Position numbers and translations under genes: made by a program. Below the pieces are notes generated by a model, which saw nothing but the letters and a program-made list of their open reading frames with translations, did not search any database and was not told the origin of the DNA. A DNA stretch of 40,272 nt from DASXUG01 sp964620425. Its GTDB lineage: Bacteria; Pseudomonadota; Gammaproteobacteria; Burkholderiales; Methylophilaceae. Shown piece by piece: positions 1-8,693 of the stretch (position 1 is the first letter of the stretch; every line of letters starts with the position of its first letter). Where the stretch lies: contig CAZUGV010000015.1 in the NCBI GenBank assembly GCA_964620425.1, forward strand, positions 1 to 40,272, given 5' to 3'.

Positions 1-751
1 CATTAACATCTTCATATACTGATAATGCATTGTATTGAGGATTGTCTTTGTTGGTGTTTGCATCATGTAAGACTTCTGAATCTGGACCAGTTGAGTAAGC
101 TTTCCATGCTAATGAACCGTCTTTGATGTTGTAAGCTGCGATAAAGCAACGCACACCAAACTCAGCACCTGAACAACCAGTTAATACTTTGTCTTTGATT
201 ACGTGTGGTGCGTTAGTGTTTGTCGCACCAACTTTTGGATCTGTGTTTTTCAATTCCCAAACTTTAGCACCAGTTTTAGCATCTAAAGCAACCAACATAC
301 CGTCGTTTTGTTGCAAGAAGATTTTGCCATCGCCGTAACCTAAACCACGTGAAACGTTATCGCAGCAAAGTACTGCTTGTACGCTTGGGTCTTGTTTAGG
401 GAAATATGACCATACGATTTTTTGATTGTCGTTTAAATCAAGTGCGTAGATATTGTTAGGGAATGCTGTATGTACATACATCATGTTACCAACAACCACT
501 GGTGAACCTTCGTGACCACGGTTTACACCAGTTGCGAATGTCCAAGCAGCTTTAAGGTTTTTTACGTTACCTTTGTTCACTTGCGCCAATGTACTGTAAC
601 CTTGGTTGTTGTGCTGACCACGTGGATGTGCCCAGTTGTTTGCGTCTTTCATTGCAGCTTCTTGGTCAGCAGCAGCTGAAGCTACCATTGGCATTGCCAA
701 TGATGCACCAATAACTAAGCCCAAGGCTAATTTGATTTTGCTCATTTCCAT
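1..751 (-). CDS. xoxF: Lanthanide-dependent methanol dehydrogenase XoxF, 5' part (runs off window)
   Basis: Periplasmic PQQ-dependent alcohol dehydrogenase that oxidises methanol and passes electrons to a cytochrome c. 250 codons are visible; the C-terminal part lies left of the window. Residues 1-27 form a Sec signal peptide ending VASA. Family landmarks seen: GHEG (Glu81), the vicinal disulfide pair Cys129-Cys130, Arg135 after it, and GCSGAE with Ser194 and Glu197, the latter equivalent to the metal-ligand Glu of MxaF. ATG at 751 is preceded by GGAG at 7-nt spacing; ATG at 745 is an alternative. The wording resembles the XoxF4 clade of Methylophilaceae more than MxaF, but the Asp that separates lanthanide from calcium enzymes is outside the window, so the XoxF call rests on overall resemblance. 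Confidence 0.87.
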   Translation of the reverse strand, partial: MEMSKIKLALGLVIGASLAMPMVASAAADQEAAMKDANNWAHPRGQHNNQGYSTLAQVNKGNVKNLKAAWTFATGVNRGHEGSPVVVGNMMYVHTAFPNNIYALDLNDNQKIVWSYFPKQDPSVQAVLCCDNVSRGLGYGDGKIFLQQNDGMLVALDAKTGAKVWELKNTDPKVGATNTNAPHVIKDKVLTGCSGAEFGVRCFIAAYNIKDGSLAWKAYSTGPDSEVLHDANTNKDNPQYNALSVYEDVN

Positions 752-1087
752 TTTTTATCTCCAATAGTTGTTACTACTAAGGGTTACAAATAAAACTAGC
801 AATCATAACTTTGTGTTTTCCCAAATTTATTATGAATTACTAATGCTATTCACACACATACTTTCATATGTGATGTTGGGAATATATCCCAAACAATTAC
901 TTATTGCAATACATTAGTTACAATTTACTTACAAATAGTTCAGAGTATTTAATAATATTTTTACAATATAATTTTTTCTTGATCTGCACTGACCTAGTGC
1001 TGTAAATATTCAAGTTAATGCTACTATTGTTGTGTGTGTTTTTAGGCATCGCGTTTTTTTAATTTTGTGGTCTCAAGATATAGGTTT
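752..1087. other. Divergent intergenic region xoxF / pip
   Basis: This 336-bp A/T-rich gap holds the xoxF promoter and leader on the minus strand. For the plus-strand gene only a weak promoter candidate is visible: TTGATC (979-984), 18 bp, then TAAATA (1003-1008). An inverted repeat, GCACT-GACCT-AGTGC (986-1000), lies in its spacer. No small gene or RNA was recognised here. Confidence 0.5.
876..909 (-). promoter_or_regulatory. xoxF promoter with palindrome over the -10 box
   Basis: On the minus strand, a TTGCAA -35 (904-909) and a TATATT -10 (881-886) are separated by 17 bp, giving a predicted start near 874 and a leader of about 123 nt. A 17-bp interrupted palindrome, TTGGGA-ATATA-TCCCAA (876-892), covers the -10 box and could be an operator. 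The first leader bases contain a second inverted repeat, CACATA-CTTTCA-TATGTG (855-872). Promoter read by eye; regulation is inferred. Confidence 0.6.
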
Positions 1088-2026
1088 ATGAAGAGTTTAT
1101 TTCCTGAAATAGATGCGTACTCCAGTGGTTTTTTTAAAACTTTGGATGCGCATGATGTGTTTTTTGAAGAATGCGGTAACCCTAATGGGCAACCCGTAGT
1201 GTTCTTACATGGCGGACCTGGGAGTGGAAGCCACCCTGTACATCGCCGTTTTTTTGATCCTGTGCATTATCGAATTATCCTGATAGATCAGCGCGGCTGC
1301 GGGCGAAGCTTACCCCTTGGTAGCATTGAAAATAACACGACAGCGGATCTTGTTGAGGACTTAAACCAAATCAGGCAACACTTGAATATTGACCGCTGGT
1401 TAGTATTCGGTGGCTCATGGGGTAGCACATTAGCACTGTCTTATGCACTTACCTACCCCAACGATGTAACAGGTTTAATTCTACGCGGTATATTTTTAAG
1501 TAGTGAAAAAGAGCTCCAATGGTTTTTAGGTGAGTCTGCTTTGTTTTTCCCAGAACCTTGGCAAAGTTTGATTGAGAGATTGCCCGCGCGCGATCAAAGC
1601 AAGGTGCTTAACGCCTATCAGCAATTAATTTTTTGTGAAGACACCAATATTAGTGTGCCTGCCGCCACGGCTTGGAATAATTACGAAAGTAACATTATGT
1701 CTTTATTGCCCAGCACAAGCAGCGGCAAACCAGTGCCAGATGATATTCAACTTGCGCGCGCACGCGTACAAATTCATTATATTGTGAATGCATGTTTTGT
1801 TGCTCAGTATGATTTTTTAAATAATATGCACAAACTATCTCACATCCCTACTTCTATCGTTCAGGGGCGCTATGATATGGTTTGTCCGCCATTGACGGCT
1901 TGGCAACTCAAACAGGCAATGCCTCATGCTGAATTTCACATGATTCCTGATGCCGGGCACTCTGGCATGGAAACTGGAACATTATCTGCGCTAGTGACCG
2001 CCACAGAGAAATTCAAAACTATTTAA
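1088..2026 (+). CDS. pip: Prolyl aminopeptidase (proline iminopeptidase)
   Basis: Cytoplasmic alpha/beta-hydrolase of peptidase family S33 that removes N-terminal proline from peptides. It has 312 residues from ATG 1088, the usual family length. The oxyanion motif HGGPGSG is at 41-47, the nucleophile elbow GGSWGS gives Ser110, and Asp263 (GRYD) and His291 (GHSG) complete the triad; Ser110 matches the number I recall for the Xanthomonas enzyme. An in-frame GTG at 1067 would add seven residues but has no ribosome binding site, and the family normally starts near MKSLFPE, so ATG 1088 is preferred. The TPR/oxygenase gene follows after 32 bp and may be co-transcribed. Confidence 0.9.
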   Translation: MKSLFPEIDAYSSGFFKTLDAHDVFFEECGNPNGQPVVFLHGGPGSGSHPVHRRFFDPVHYRIILIDQRGCGRSLPLGSIENNTTADLVEDLNQIRQHLNIDRWLVFGGSWGSTLALSYALTYPNDVTGLILRGIFLSSEKELQWFLGESALFFPEPWQSLIERLPARDQSKVLNAYQQLIFCEDTNISVPAATAWNNYESNIMSLLPSTSSGKPVPDDIQLARARVQIHYIVNACFVAQYDFLNNMHKLSHIPTSIVQGRYDMVCPPLTAWQLKQAMPHAEFHMIPDAGHSGMETGTLSALVTATEKFKTI

Positions 2027-2058
2027 ATTGACAACAATATTACTTTCAACACGCTAAT

Positions 2059-3582
2059 ATGGCAACTCCACCACACAAGCAAGCCAGCTCAACTGAAATG
2101 CAGCCGCTCTTGCAGCTAATCAATCAAGGCAATTTCTCACAGGCCGAGATTTTGGCTAAGTCGATGTTAGATAAGTACCCAACCACGTTTATGCTACATA
2201 ACCTGTTGGGGGTTGCTTACGACGCACAAACTAAGTATGTAGATGCAATCCAATGTTATCAAAAAGCACTTTCCATACAAAACAACTTGCCAGATTTACA
2301 CTTCAATTTAGGTATTGCGCTAAGCAACATAGGCAAGCTACATGAAGCGTCAGCAAGCTTTCGCAAGGCAATTGCTTTGGCACCACGTTTTTTTGAAGCC
2401 TATGGCAGCTTGGGGGTGACATTGCAACGTCTAGGGGATTTTGACGCAGCAGTTGCAAACTATCAAAAGGGTTTAGCCATCAACCCACAAGATGCGCGAG
2501 GTCACTTTAACATGGGCACTGCACTGCGTGACCAAGGCAAGCTAGATGAAGCCATTAAAAGCTATCGCCAAGCAATCAAGCTTTTTCCCAACTATGCTGA
2601 TGCGTATTGTAACTTGGGGGAAACCTTGCGCGACCAAGGCAAAATGGACGAAGCGGTGCAATCTTATCAAGCGGCGCTTGCGCTCAACCCCAATCACCCC
2701 AACGCCAATTACGATATGGCAGAATTTTTATATCTTACTAAACGTTATGATGAGGCGATCAATTACTTTGAACGTGCACAGCTAGATGACTGGCAAGCCC
2801 GCACTTTATACTGTCTGTACAAAGCTGAAAAGTTTGATGCATTTAAATCAACATTAGATCAGATTGTCAAAACAAGCCGCCATACCGCACCATTTATTGC
2901 AACGCTATCCACCCACTATACTATTAATTTTGGCACAGAAGATCCTTACAACTTCTGTAAAAGTGGCTTTGATTTTGTGTATAACGCACCAATACCAGAA
3001 CTGTCCGCACCTGACAGCCCACTGTTAAAGCAGCTTTTAGCGGACATTGAAAATACGGCAATTGCTGAACGTGTGCAAGGCATGCTACACGGTGGCAAAC
3101 AATCTGCCGGCAATTTATTTAAGCGCCCAGAAACCTCGTTTAGAACCCTTGGTGAACTGGTAAAAAAACACTTTGCAATGTACAAACAACAATTTGCGAA
3201 TTCTGACTGTGAGCTGATTAAATCTTTCCCAGAGGCCTTAGAGTTTACCAGCTCATGGTATGTAAAAATGCGCCAAGGGGGGCATTTAGATGCACACATT
3301 CATGAAATCGGTTGGATTAGCGGCGCTGTATACCTTGCAATGCCAACCCGAAAGCAACAGCACGATGAAGGCGCTTTTGAATACGGCACACACGGCGACA
3401 ACTATCCCCAAAAACATCAAAACTTTCCTACGGGCAAGGTAATGCCAAATGTTGGCGACATCGTATTATTTCCATCTTCTCTATTTCACCGCACTATTCC
3501 ATTTACTGCTAACGAAGAACGCATTTGTATTGCGTTTGACTTAAGACCAGCAAACTCGATACATCGCAGTAGCAACTACTAA
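2059..3582 (+). CDS. TPR-repeat protein with C-terminal putative 2OG-Fe(II) oxygenase domain
   Basis: 507 residues. Residues about 15-240 are a run of six or seven 34-residue tetratricopeptide repeats, a protein-binding scaffold. Residues about 250-390 are an undefined linker. Residues about 395-497 look like the small bacterial 2OG-Fe(II) oxygenase family that follows TPRs: HIHE (His413, His415), FPSSLFH (His477) as the distal iron ligand and ERICIAFDL (Arg488) as the likely 2-oxoglutarate contact. No signal peptide is seen, so it is probably cytoplasmic. The substrate is unknown; hydroxylation of a protein recruited by the TPRs is inference. The ribosome binding site before ATG 2059 is poor, so it may depend on coupling to the preceding pip gene. 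Confidence 0.8.
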   Translation: MATPPHKQASSTEMQPLLQLINQGNFSQAEILAKSMLDKYPTTFMLHNLLGVAYDAQTKYVDAIQCYQKALSIQNNLPDLHFNLGIALSNIGKLHEASASFRKAIALAPRFFEAYGSLGVTLQRLGDFDAAVANYQKGLAINPQDARGHFNMGTALRDQGKLDEAIKSYRQAIKLFPNYADAYCNLGETLRDQGKMDEAVQSYQAALALNPNHPNANYDMAEFLYLTKRYDEAINYFERAQLDDWQARTLYCLYKAEKFDAFKSTLDQIVKTSRHTAPFIATLSTHYTINFGTEDPYNFCKSGFDFVYNAPIPELSAPDSPLLKQLLADIENTAIAERVQGMLHGGKQSAGNLFKRPETSFRTLGELVKKHFAMYKQQFANSDCELIKSFPEALEFTSSWYVKMRQGGHLDAHIHEIGWISGAVYLAMPTRKQQHDEGAFEYGTHGDNYPQKHQNFPTGKVMPNVGDIVLFPSSLFHRTIPFTANEERICIAFDLRPANSIHRSSNY

Positions 3583-3719
3583 AATGCAGTAAAACTGACA
3601 AATATTTGTTTAATACAAATTGATGAAATATTTGTTACATAATTGTATGTCATCATTTCTAAGCGCTACACTTTTTCAATATTTAACCGTCGAATGCTAA
3701 ACTCAAAAAGGATAATCAA

Positions 3720-4517
3720 TTGACACAAGTTCGCTCAATTTTTATTTCCGATGTACATTTAGGCACAAGTGCTTGTAAAGCTGGAATTCTGCTCGAGTTT
3801 ATAAAAGAGTATGAAGCTGAACATTTATTTATGATCGGTGACATTATTGATTTCTGGGCGATGAAGCGCGGCACGATCCGTTGGACTTCTGACCAAAACA
3901 CCGTAGTACAAAAAATACTGCGTCGTGCACGACACGGCGAAAAAGTAATTTTTATTCCTGGCAACCATGACGAAGCACTGCGTGACTATGTAGGCACTTC
4001 ATTTGGCGACATTAGAATCGAGCATGAGTATGTTCACGTCGCAGCAGATGGCAAGCGCTACTTATTAATTCATGGTGATGAGTTTGACCAAGTAACAAAA
4101 CACCATAAATGGGTTGCCATTTTGGGGGATAAAGCTTACAACTTTATGGTGATGCTCAACACTTGGCTTTCATTTGCTAGGCGGAGTTTAGGTATACCGG
4201 GTTACTGGTCACTTGCTGGCTACGCAAAGCGGCAAGTGAAAACAGCGGTCAATTTTATTTTTGATTTTGAAGATTCAGTGATTCATCACGCTAAAGATCG
4301 CCAGATGGATGGCGTAATTTGTGGTCACATTCACTGGGCTGCCATCAGAGATGTCAATGGCACCATGTATCTGAACTGTGGAGATTGGGTAGATAGTTGC
4401 ACAGGCATCATTGAGCACCTTGATGGTCGAATGGAGTTAATTATATGGGGACAAAGCCACAACGTCTCTAAATCAGCAGAAACCTCAGTAGAAATAGCCC
4501 CTGTAGTTTCTGCTTAA
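3720..4517 (+). CDS. UDP-2,3-diacylglucosamine diphosphatase-like metallophosphoesterase
   Basis: 265-residue calcineurin-like phosphoesterase of the LpxH group, which cleaves UDP-2,3-diacylglucosamine to lipid X in lipid A synthesis. Metal-site motifs are complete: SDVHLG (Asp11, His13), GDIIDFW (Asp41), GNHDE (Asn82, His83), LIHGDEFD (His118) and GHIHW (His203, His205). The protein is longer than E. coli LpxH, with an insert around residues 125-180. The start is TTG at 3720, behind AAAAAGG at good spacing; no ATG lies nearby. The intergenic region carries two copies of AAATATTTGTT (3600-3610 and 3626-3636). It may be the housekeeping LpxH or a paralogue; the window cannot decide, so no symbol is given. 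Confidence 0.82.
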   Translation: MTQVRSIFISDVHLGTSACKAGILLEFIKEYEAEHLFMIGDIIDFWAMKRGTIRWTSDQNTVVQKILRRARHGEKVIFIPGNHDEALRDYVGTSFGDIRIEHEYVHVAADGKRYLLIHGDEFDQVTKHHKWVAILGDKAYNFMVMLNTWLSFARRSLGIPGYWSLAGYAKRQVKTAVNFIFDFEDSVIHHAKDRQMDGVICGHIHWAAIRDVNGTMYLNCGDWVDSCTGIIEHLDGRMELIIWGQSHNVSKSAETSVEIAPVVSA

Positions 4518-4538
4518 ACTAGCTTTCCAAATAATCCA

Positions 4539-5726
4539 CTAGGCCATTTTGTAACAGCGCAATTGGTAAGAAAAATCCTGTAGTGCTTTTTCACCGCTTA
4601 ACTCTGCTTGGCGACACCACTCTTGCAAGCTATGCAATAACTGCTCTTGTGAAGCGGCTGAACGGGCCCAAACTTTGACTAAATCTTGCCGTAAATCATA
4701 AAGCATTTGCAAACGCTCACTATGTCTCAATGCGTTAGCTAACTCTTGCTTTTCTTTTTCTTCCAAGGTGCTTGCATCCATGTGCAACCAGTGGCGAATA
4801 CGCGTTAATGCAGATTCATCATGCCCATAATGCTTATAGGCTGCATAAATTTTGCCTATCTCTTCACGGTAGGTTTTCTTAAGCATTGCGCCATATTTAC
4901 CCATTACATCAAACCTGTGTGTAATAACAGCCTGCAAAGTATCAATATCGCACGCACTTTTGCCCCAATCAAATCGGACTTGAGGCGCCACTTTTTTAAC
5001 GTTGGCTAATTTAAAAAACTGTAAAATACAAATGTACATCCAGCCAATATCAAACTCATACCATTTGCTAGAAAGCTTGGCCGAGCTTGCATAAGCGTGA
5101 TGATTATTATGTAACTCTTCCCCTCCAATAAAAACTCCCCACGGTAAAATATTGGTACTCGCATCATCTGCGGCAAAGTTACGATAGCCCCAGTAGTGGC
5201 CAATGCCATTAATAATGCCTGCGGCATTGATCGGGATCCACAACATTTGCACCGCCCAAATGGTGATGCCAATTGGTCCAAAGAAGACAAGATTAATGAT
5301 GAACATTATTAATATCCCGAGATTTTTATGCCCCGTATAAAGATTTCTCTCTATCCAATCATCAGGCGTTCCACTGCCAAACTTGCTCAGGGTTTCTTGG
5401 TTGAGCGATTCTTGATGATAAAGCTCTGCGCCCTCAAATAGGACTTTTTTGATACCCAAAACTTGTGGGCTATGTGGATCATCAACGGTTTCGCAACGTG
5501 CGTGATGTTTACGATGAATTGCCACCCACTCTTTAGTGACAATACTTGTGGTCAACCACAACCAAAACCTAAAAAAATGACTGACAATTGGATGCAAATC
5601 TAAAGCCCGATGCGCTTGGCTGCGATGTAAAAAAATAGTCACCGCAGCTATGGTCACTTGGGTTAATCCTATGGTTACCAAAACATGACCCCACCAAGGT
5701 AAATCAAACAGCGCTAGATTACTCAT
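4539..5726 (-). CDS. Fatty acid desaturase (acyl-CoA delta-9 type)
   Basis: Integral membrane di-iron desaturase introducing a cis double bond into acyl chains. The three histidine boxes are present: HRSQAH (34-39), HRKHH (71-75) and ELHNNHHAYA at roughly 205-215. Hydrophobic segments lie around residues 13-33, 50-65 and 155-200. The last 120 residues or so are a hydrophilic, probably helical extension rich in Glu, Lys and Leu that is not part of the catalytic core. ATG 5726 is preceded by GGGGAG. It is third in a leftward group after mgtE and an MscS-type channel, 72 bp downstream of the latter, and converges with the phosphoesterase gene across 21 bp. Confidence 0.88.
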   Translation of the reverse strand: MSNLALFDLPWWGHVLVTIGLTQVTIAAVTIFLHRSQAHRALDLHPIVSHFFRFWLWLTTSIVTKEWVAIHRKHHARCETVDDPHSPQVLGIKKVLFEGAELYHQESLNQETLSKFGSGTPDDWIERNLYTGHKNLGILIMFIINLVFFGPIGITIWAVQMLWIPINAAGIINGIGHYWGYRNFAADDASTNILPWGVFIGGEELHNNHHAYASSAKLSSKWYEFDIGWMYICILQFFKLANVKKVAPQVRFDWGKSACDIDTLQAVITHRFDVMGKYGAMLKKTYREEIGKIYAAYKHYGHDESALTRIRHWLHMDASTLEEKEKQELANALRHSERLQMLYDLRQDLVKVWARSAASQEQLLHSLQEWCRQAELSGEKALQDFSYQLRCYKMA

Positions 5727-5798
5727 ATATCTCCCCTAACTTTTCTAAATATTCACTGTACACATTTATAAATCCGCACTATCCCAGAGCAAGATGCA

Positions 5799-7085
5799 TT
5801 ATTTAGTGTTTATTCGCACAAACGAGTCGCCCAACACGCTAGTTTCGCTGTGCAGGAATGGAATGCTGATTCCATTTTTCTTAAATTGATGCCAGAGTTG
5901 CAAGTAAATATCAGACTGTAATTCTGATGTACTTTCTCCGGGGTTAGTCAAAACCCAAATATGCAAACTTAGATCAATGCCGCGCTCGCCAAAACCTTTA
6001 ACTACCGCCTGTGGCTGTGGGTCATGGAGCACTTTGGGCTGCATCTTTGCAACAGTTTGCATTAAATGTATTGCTTGATCCAAATCGCTTTCGTAGCTTA
6101 TTTTTACTGGTAGTTGTATTGCTGATTTATGATCAGAAAATGAATGATTGAGCACTGCATTACTAATCAAAATTTCATGCGGAATAATCACCTGCGTACC
6201 ATCCAACTTGCGTAGCACCATATAGCGTGATCTTAACTCACTGAGCACACCATAATGTTGATCTACCGTAACAATATCGCCAATATGCATAGAGTTGTCT
6301 AATAAAATCACAAAACCGCTCAAATAATTGATGGCGATTTTCTGCAACCCCAAGCCTAAACCGACCCCGAGGGCTCCACCAAAAACCGACAACAAAGTAA
6401 TATCAAGACCTAATGCTGACAATGTCATTAACAATGCCACTGTGATCAAAAAGATTCGAATGATCTTATTCATCAGCACACGCACATTCATCTGAATCTG
6501 CTCAGTGGCCATCAAACGATTTTCAATGATTCGGCTTATCCAAAGCGCCACTATAATGGTGATAAAGATTGTGAAGATAGCCTGTGTTATCAGCCATAAC
6601 GAAATTTGATTTTTACCAAAATGGAAACTAACATCATCTAACACCTTAATGATGTCGGGGAGTACCCCGGTAAGATGCAAGGCGAGTAGCACCCAAATAG
6701 TGGTAGAGATCAGATTCTCTAAGGTGCGCACCCATGCTCCAGCAACAAACACATAACGAAGGGCATACACCGCTAAACGAATTAAAACCATCGCCCATAA
6801 CAACTTTATACCGAGCTTGAGTAGACCCACATGTTGCCATTGATGCAAAATCATTTCACCAACAATTGTCACCAATAATGTTGTCATTGGAAACACCACA
6901 CGCTTGATGCCACCGCTTACTTTTGCGGCATCTTTGGTGTATCGCATAAGGTAGTTATTTATCAGCCCATTGGTTAGCAAAGCAGTAACCAACGCTACTG
7001 CAAAAACAACTATCTGCCAAAGCACAACTCTGGAAGATAAATCCCCCATCAATTCTTGCCAAATTAGTAATATTTCGTTGTTCAT
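5799..7085 (-). CDS. MscS-family small-conductance mechanosensitive channel
   Basis: 428-residue inner-membrane protein that would open under membrane tension and release solutes after hypo-osmotic shock. About six N-terminal hydrophobic helices precede a Gly/Ala-rich pore helix (FGGALGVGLGLGLQK) and the beta domain typical of MscS (NSMHIGDIVTV, then VIIPHEIL and NHSFSD). The C-terminal alpha/beta domain ends at about residue 420. The start is uncertain: ATG 7085 has GAG upstream, while an in-frame TTG at 7106 lies only 2 bp after the mgtE stop and would add seven residues. Tight spacing to mgtE suggests one operon of membrane transport genes. Confidence 0.88.
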   Translation of the reverse strand: MNNEILLIWQELMGDLSSRVVLWQIVVFAVALVTALLTNGLINNYLMRYTKDAAKVSGGIKRVVFPMTTLLVTIVGEMILHQWQHVGLLKLGIKLLWAMVLIRLAVYALRYVFVAGAWVRTLENLISTTIWVLLALHLTGVLPDIIKVLDDVSFHFGKNQISLWLITQAIFTIFITIIVALWISRIIENRLMATEQIQMNVRVLMNKIIRIFLITVALLMTLSALGLDITLLSVFGGALGVGLGLGLQKIAINYLSGFVILLDNSMHIGDIVTVDQHYGVLSELRSRYMVLRKLDGTQVIIPHEILISNAVLNHSFSDHKSAIQLPVKISYESDLDQAIHLMQTVAKMQPKVLHDPQPQAVVKGFGERGIDLSLHIWVLTNPGESTSELQSDIYLQLWHQFKKNGISIPFLHSETSVLGDSFVRINTK

Positions 7086-7108
7086 TAATTGAAACTCAGA
7101 ATTCAAGC

Positions 7109-8545
7109 CTATACCAAGAAAAGCGTCGCTAAGCCAAGAAAAATAAAGAAACCACCACTATCTGTCACAGCAGTAATGAGAACGCTAGACCCTACTGCAG
7201 GGTCGCGACCGAATCGAGTCATCGCAAATGGAATGAGTACACCCATCACAGCCGCCAACATTAAATTTAGCGTCATCGCAGATGTCATGACCACGCCAAG
7301 TAACACGTTATGGTAAAGCGTATAGGCCAACAACCCGAGTACGCCACCCCAAATTAAACCGTTCAATACAGCTACACCCAACTCTTTCAAGAATAATGCA
7401 CGCATATTATGTATCGCAATTTGACCGAGCGCTAAACCACGCACAATCATCGTGGTAGTTTGATTCCCAGAGTTTCCACCGATACCCGCAACAATTGGCA
7501 TCAATGCAGCAAGTGCAACAATTTTCTCAATAGAGTCTTCAAAAACCCCAATCACTCTTGAAGCGAAAAATGCAGTGACTAAATTAATTGCCAACCATGC
7601 CCAGCGATTTTTTACGGAATTCCACACGGTTGAAAATATATCCTCATCTTCTCGCAAACCAGCCATAGAGAGAATCTCACTATCTGCCTCGTCTCGAATA
7701 AAGTCCATCACCGTATCAACTGTTAATCTGCCTACCAAGCGATTATTAGCATCAACAACTGGCGCTGTCACTAAATCATAGCGCTCAAATGCCTTTACAG
7801 CATCGTCTGCAAGATCGTTGGGATGAAATACCACAGCATCATCAGACATTACCTCAACCACACTAAGATCCAGATCGCAAACTACCAGACGCTTTAATGG
7901 TAAAACACCAAATAAAATATCATTTCTATCAACAACAAATAACTTATCCGTATGGTCTGGCAATGTGCCAATTCTGCGTAAATATCGCAGAGCGACCTCA
8001 AGCGTAATATCCTCTCTGATTGTTACAATATCAAAGTCCATCAGGGCTCCGACCGAATCCTCATCGTGCGCCAAAGCAGACTCTAAACGTTCACGATTCC
8101 GCGCATCAAGACTATCTAACAAATCTTGCAACACATCCTTCGGTAAGTCAGCCGCAAGATCGGCCATTTCATCTGCGTCAAGTTGCTCAGCAGCCGCCAA
8201 CAACTCTTCACTATCCATGTCTGCAATCAGGCTCTGCCTGACCGCATCAGACACTTCAAGCAGGATCTCACCATCCCGTTCAGCTTTAACTAGCTCCCAA
8301 ACATCTAAACGTTGATCTAATGGAAGTGCTTCAAGAATATGGGCAACATCAGCGGGGTGAAGTCCGTCTAACTTTTTCTGAAGTTCAGCGATGTTTTGTT
8401 TGTGTACCAGCGATTCAACCAATTGGTGGTTTGGCATGTCCTGCTTATGTACCAAGTCTTCGACGAGTTTATGCTTGTTCAGCAACAGAATAATCTGCTG
8501 CAAACTCTCCTGAAGACTCTCTTTATTCTCTTGATTATCAGACAT
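7109..8545 (-). CDS. mgtE: Magnesium transporter MgtE
   Basis: 478-residue Mg2+ channel. Domain order: an acidic N domain (LHPADVAHILEALP, about 58-190), two CBS domains (about 190-320) that sense cytoplasmic Mg2+, a plug helix, and a five-helix membrane domain with the conserved PIVAGIGGNSGNQ pore-side motif. The first 50 residues form an extra coiled segment with a 15-residue duplication (LVEDLVHKQ at 27-35, LVESLVHKQ at 42-50). No riboswitch-like leader was recognised upstream. It is first in a leftward group with the MscS-type channel and the desaturase, and divergent from the glutaredoxin-like gene. Confidence 0.93.
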   Translation of the reverse strand: MSDNQENKESLQESLQQIILLLNKHKLVEDLVHKQDMPNHQLVESLVHKQNIAELQKKLDGLHPADVAHILEALPLDQRLDVWELVKAERDGEILLEVSDAVRQSLIADMDSEELLAAAEQLDADEMADLAADLPKDVLQDLLDSLDARNRERLESALAHDEDSVGALMDFDIVTIREDITLEVALRYLRRIGTLPDHTDKLFVVDRNDILFGVLPLKRLVVCDLDLSVVEVMSDDAVVFHPNDLADDAVKAFERYDLVTAPVVDANNRLVGRLTVDTVMDFIRDEADSEILSMAGLREDEDIFSTVWNSVKNRWAWLAINLVTAFFASRVIGVFEDSIEKIVALAALMPIVAGIGGNSGNQTTTMIVRGLALGQIAIHNMRALFLKELGVAVLNGLIWGGVLGLLAYTLYHNVLLGVVMTSAMTLNLMLAAVMGVLIPFAMTRFGRDPAVGSSVLITAVTDSGGFFIFLGLATLFLV

Positions 8546-8625
8546 GTCAACGTTGGTAAGAAATCACCCTTTGAAATTCACTTCATCATGCCACCATATC
8601 CAGCATATTACTGAATTGGTGATTC

Positions 8626-8656
8626 TTGCCAGTTTAACTTTCAATACAACTATAAT
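8626..8656 (+). promoter_or_regulatory. Candidate promoter for the glutaredoxin-like gene
   Basis: TTGCCA (8626-8631) and a consensus TATAAT (8651-8656) on the plus strand are separated by 19 bp, longer than the optimal 17. The predicted start is near 8663, about 30 nt before the ATG at 8694. Confidence 0.4.
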
Positions 8657-8693
8657 ATTATGAAGACTATACACGCTACTGGAAACATTTTAG

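Noticed and set aside
1067..1087. GTG start for the prolyl aminopeptidase
   Set aside because: There is no ribosome binding site, and the extension places the catalytic Ser out of its usual position 110.
3600..3636. Two AAATATTTGTT copies before the phosphoesterase gene
   Set aside because: Possibly an operator pair, but an A/T-rich 11-mer repeated once in A/T-rich intergenic DNA is weak evidence; recorded only in the gene entry.
8546..8693. Magnesium riboswitch upstream of mgtE
   Set aside because: No conserved M-box-like helices were seen in the short gap, and such elements are mainly found in other phyla.
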